A stretch of DNA of 8,323 nucleotides, from NCBI GenBank assembly GCA_003230355.1, contig QIDD01000032.1, positions 1-8,323 of the forward strand. The letters are read 5' to 3'. Source of the stretch: Methanobacteriota archaeon. Lineage in GTDB: Archaea; Hydrothermarchaeota; Hydrothermarchaeia; Hydrothermarchaeales; SZUA-236. The position numbers were made by a program, and so were the translations under genes. The notes under the pieces were generated by a model. That model saw only the letters and a list, made by a program, of their open reading frames with translations, was not told the DNA's origin and did no database searches. Shown piece by piece: positions 6,153 through 8,323 of the stretch (position 1 is its first letter; every line of letters starts with the position of its first letter).

Positions 6153-6943
6153 ACTGGAAATATCACCTTCCTTGGGCATTTTTCATAACAAATAGCGCAG
6201 CCCGTGCATTTCTCAGGGTCAATTACGGCGAGATTGTCAACCACGTGCACTGCGTCAACCGGGCAGTTTTTCTCGCATATTTTGCAGGCGATGCAGCCCA
6301 TTTCACATATCTTCCTAACCACTTTGCCAGGTTCATGTGAGGAACAGGCAACGTAGAAATGCTCGTCTATCTTAGAAAGCGTTAGAACCTTTCTAGGACA
6401 TTCCTTTACGCAGAGCCCGCAGCCCCGGCAGTAATATCTGTCGATAATCGGGAGACCGTCCACACCCATGGTTATGGCGTCGAAGGGACATATCCTTGCG
6501 CAGGTCCCATGGCCCACGCAAGCGTAGGTGCAGGCCTTATCCCCCTCCTCAGATAGAAAGATCACCTCACGGCAGTCATCAACACCCACGTATCGAAACC
6601 GATCCTGACAGCGCGAGCCACCGCTGCAGCGCAGCCGTGAAATCTGCTTTTCAGGTCGTTCGGCATGGATGCCGAGGATGGATTCGATCTCTGATGCCAC
6701 CTCATCCCCTCCCAGGATGCATCTGGGTATCCTCTTCACTTCATCAACAGCCTTGACAACAGCCTCTGCCAGACCCTCGCAGCTACCGTATCCGCATGCC
6801 CCGCAGTTGGCGCCTGGCAGGATCTCCATCACCTGGTTCACGCGCTCATCCATCTCGGTGGCGTATCTTTTGGAAAGATAGTATAACCCAGACCCACAGA
6901 GGGCGCCCAGAGCCCCAAGGGCTGCAACTGCTGCAACGCTCAT
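6149..6943 (-). CDS. rnfB: Rnf complex iron-sulfur subunit B
   Basis: 264 residues. RnfB accepts electrons from reduced ferredoxin on the cytoplasmic side and passes them into the Rnf membrane complex. Residues 1-25 form one hydrophobic anchor. The N-terminal 4Fe-4S domain uses C47, C50, C55 and C75 (GANCGACGYGSC, then RCILGG). A Cys-rich connector (C106, C112, C124) leads into four ferredoxin-type sites: C138/C142/C148/C152, C172/C175/C178/C182 (CRGCGLCVKECP), C217/C220/C223/C227 and C246/C249/C252/C256 (CTGCAICYEKCP). This multi-cluster form matches clostridial and methanosarcinal RnfB, as opposed to the shorter proteobacterial type. The ATG overlaps the rnfA stop as ATGA, and GGGGTG lies upstream. 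It is followed by apbE, also with an ATGA overlap. Confidence 0.96.
   Translation of the reverse strand: MSVAAVAALGALGALCGSGLYYLSKRYATEMDERVNQVMEILPGANCGACGYGSCEGLAEAVVKAVDEVKRIPRCILGGDEVASEIESILGIHAERPEKQISRLRCSGGSRCQDRFRYVGVDDCREVIFLSEEGDKACTYACVGHGTCARICPFDAITMGVDGLPIIDRYYCRGCGLCVKECPRKVLTLSKIDEHFYVACSSHEPGKVVRKICEMGCIACKICEKNCPVDAVHVVDNLAVIDPEKCTGCAICYEKCPRKVIFPV
6162..6167 (-). promoter_or_regulatory. Ribosome binding site deciding the apbE start
   Basis: GGTGAT on the minus strand, inside the end of rnfB, lies nine bases before the ATG at 6152. It favours the MITRRNLL start over the in-frame ATG at 6179, which would put nine residues ahead of the twin-arginine signal. Confidence 0.65.
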
Positions 6944-7521
6944 ATGACAAACACCCCGAAGTAGTGCATAAAGGCCATTGAAAGTATGCCTGCCACGATG
7001 AATGCGATGGGGGCGCCTCGAAAGTCACGGGGAATGTCTGACAGTTCAAGTCTCTCTCTGATTCCTGACATAATAAGGAGCACCATTGAATACCCGATCC
7101 CTGCGCTTAGGCCAAATACAATGCTTTCAATGAATGAAAAACCCCAGAAGGTAATAAGGAGCGCAGCACCAAGTATGGCGCAGTTCGACGCGACCAGGGG
7201 AAGGTGGATTCCGAGCGCCCGATAGAGAGCAGGGCTCTTCTTCTTAATAACAAACTCTGCTGTTTGCACATAGGTGGCGATCACAAGGATGAAGGCCACG
7301 ATCCATAGAAACTGCACTTCAAGTGGAACCAGGATATAATAGTATATCAGCCAGGCCATGGGCGTTGTCACAGTAAGTACAAATGTGACTGTTGCGCTCA
7401 TCCCAAGCGCGCTTTTAGTATCTTTTGAGACTCCGAAGAATGAGCATAGACCGAGGAACATTATGAGGATGAAATTGTTCAAAAAGACGCCTTGCATGAT
7501 TACTGAAAAAAGGGATGTCAC
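6940..7521 (-). CDS. rnfA: Rnf complex membrane subunit A
   Basis: 193 residues, about six membrane helices, of the usual length for RnfA/NqrE. It forms the ion-translocating membrane core with RnfE. C26 (FLGLCSFFG) and C114 (VASNCAILG) occupy the positions that, in solved Rnf and NQR structures, bind an intramembrane [2Fe-2S] cluster together with the equivalent Cys of RnfE. NNFILIMFLG near residue 15 is characteristic. The start is GTG at 7521, overlapping the rnfE stop as GTGA, with GGAGG eight bases upstream supporting it. The stop TGA overlaps the rnfB ATG. Confidence 0.96.
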   Translation of the reverse strand: MTSLFSVIMQGVFLNNFILIMFLGLCSFFGVSKDTKSALGMSATVTFVLTVTTPMAWLIYYYILVPLEVQFLWIVAFILVIATYVQTAEFVIKKKSPALYRALGIHLPLVASNCAILGAALLITFWGFSFIESIVFGLSAGIGYSMVLLIMSGIRERLELSDIPRDFRGAPIAFIVAGILSMAFMHYFGVFVI

Positions 7522-8123
7522 GGCTGCCGCCTCCGCTCAATTCTTGTGAAGACAGCAAGTAGCAGGCCCATGACTATGAACCCGCCAGGCGGGAGCGCTA
7601 GCAGCTCTGTCTTGGGAAGACCCCAGGAGAAGATTGACTTTCCGAGGATGACGATTCCTCCCTTGCCAAACAGTTCCCTTATGATTGAGATCAACAGTAT
7701 CCCATAGGTGTAGCCAACGCCCATGCCCAGCCCGTCGGCAAGCGCTTTTTTCGGTGTGGTCCGCGCTGCAAATGACTGTACTCTTGCAAGGACTATGCAG
7801 TTCACCGCAATGAGTGGGAGGTATATCCCCAGCGCCTTGTGGATCTGGGGGAGAAAGGCCTTGAGGGTGATCTCTGTAAATGTCACGAAGGCGCCGATGA
7901 TGACAAGGAATGTGGGAAGCTCCACCTCCCGCGGGATCTGATCTTTCAGAATTGAGATGAGAAGGTTCGATGATGCAAGAACGAATATGGTGGCAAGCCC
8001 CATTACTATGGCGTTTTCAACTAGAATGCTTACTGCCAGAGCAGTGCAAAGGCCAAGGGCCATATGAAAGATTGGGTGCCTTACGAATAGTCCTTTTTTG
8101 AACTCCAATGGCGCGCTACTCAT
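7518..8123 (-). CDS. rnfE: Rnf complex membrane subunit E
   Basis: 201 residues, about six membrane helices, homologous to RnfA and to NqrD. Family features are HPIFHMALGLCTALAV (16-31) and LGIYLPLIAVNCIVLARV (98-115), with C26 and C109 as the expected ligands for the shared [2Fe-2S] cluster. The C-terminus is basic (RIERRRQP) and cytoplasmic or boundary in character. The ATG at 8121-8123 has GGAGG at 8130-8134, six bases upstream, and overlaps the end of rnfG by eight bases. The order rnfG-rnfE-rnfA-rnfB matches the standard CDGEAB operon. Confidence 0.96.
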   Translation of the reverse strand: MSSAPLEFKKGLFVRHPIFHMALGLCTALAVSILVENAIVMGLATIFVLASSNLLISILKDQIPREVELPTFLVIIGAFVTFTEITLKAFLPQIHKALGIYLPLIAVNCIVLARVQSFAARTTPKKALADGLGMGVGYTYGILLISIIRELFGKGGIVILGKSIFSWGLPKTELLALPPGGFIVMGLLLAVFTRIERRRQP

Positions 8124-8323
8124 CCTCTGCCTCCAGCTGCTCTGCTATCCTCTCCACTTCAGATCTAATGATTTCGGTTACAGCCCTTGATGAGATCGAC
8201 GCGCCTGAGATTGCGTCTACTTTTCCGCCGTATTTTTCGAGTTTGATCTCCTCTGATTCGAGCCCTTTAAACTGGTCGAGAAACAGGGGTTCCACGATTC
8301 GAGCGCCAAGTCCCGGCGTCTCC
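8116..8323 (-). CDS. rnfG: Rnf complex FMN-binding subunit G, C-terminal part (runs off the right edge)
   Basis: The last 68 codons and stop (TAG, 8116-8118) are visible. RnfG is a membrane-anchored protein with FMN covalently attached through ApbE. The fragment begins ETPGLGARI, the conserved RnfG/NqrC motif, continues through FLDQFKGLESEEI, and has the flavinylation region VDAISGASISSRAV at about visible residues 35-48. The acceptor position is Ser instead of the more usual Thr (SGAS instead of SGAT). The rest is an acidic helical tail ending QLEAEDE. The N-terminal anchor and most of the FMN-binding domain lie outside the window; rnfC and rnfD are expected further upstream. Confidence 0.93.
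   Translation of the reverse strand, partial: ETPGLGARIVEPLFLDQFKGLESEEIKLEKYGGKVDAISGASISSRAVTEIIRSEVERIAEQLEAEDE

Overview
This window looks archaeal. Genes are preceded by TATA-like boxes and by GGTGAT or GGAGGTGA ribosome binding sites. The partial isopropylmalate-synthase-type gene at the left edge has the archaeal form of the [16 protein letters not shown] motif. Two secreted proteins carry Thr-rich linkers like those of archaeal surface proteins. An Rnf complex in an archaeon would fit Methanosarcinales-type methanogens, ANME relatives or some uncultured lineages, but the sequence does not fix the lineage.

Layout. (1) 1-285, minus strand: N-terminal part of a LeuA/AksA-type synthase, with a 10-codon upstream reading frame across its start. 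(2) 286-404: divergent promoter region. (3) 405-4339, plus strand: two genes joined by an ATGA overlap. The first encodes a secreted protein of about 920 residues with all 18 cysteines in its first fifth, followed by a long helical body. The second encodes a secreted 391-residue protein with a PsbP-like domain, an amphipathic 11-residue repeat, a Pro/Thr linker and an FxLYD-like domain. I recognise neither as a whole. (4) 4388-4738, minus: a small zinc-finger-like protein in DNA of about 31% GC. (5) 4812-5189, minus: a small Cys-containing protein whose frame continues for 54 Lys/Glu-rich codons beyond an in-frame TGA. (6) 5262-8323, minus: an operon read as rnfG (partial), rnfE, rnfA, rnfB, apbE, in which every gene overlaps the next.

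How the genes work together. Rnf is a membrane complex that moves electrons from reduced ferredoxin to NAD+, or to a membrane or cytochrome acceptor in some archaea, while pumping Na+ or H+. RnfB is the ferredoxin-side iron-sulfur subunit, RnfA and RnfE are membrane subunits, and RnfG carries covalent FMN. ApbE attaches that FMN, so its place at the operon end, with a twin-arginine signal, is functionally coherent. The visible RnfG acceptor motif is SGAS rather than the usual SGAT. rnfC and rnfD are probably beyond the right edge.

The points most worth following up are the in-frame TGA gene, the unrecognised two-gene secreted module, and the paired Ser-acceptor RnfG and compact ApbE. I saw no rRNA, tRNA, CRISPR array or insertion sequence.
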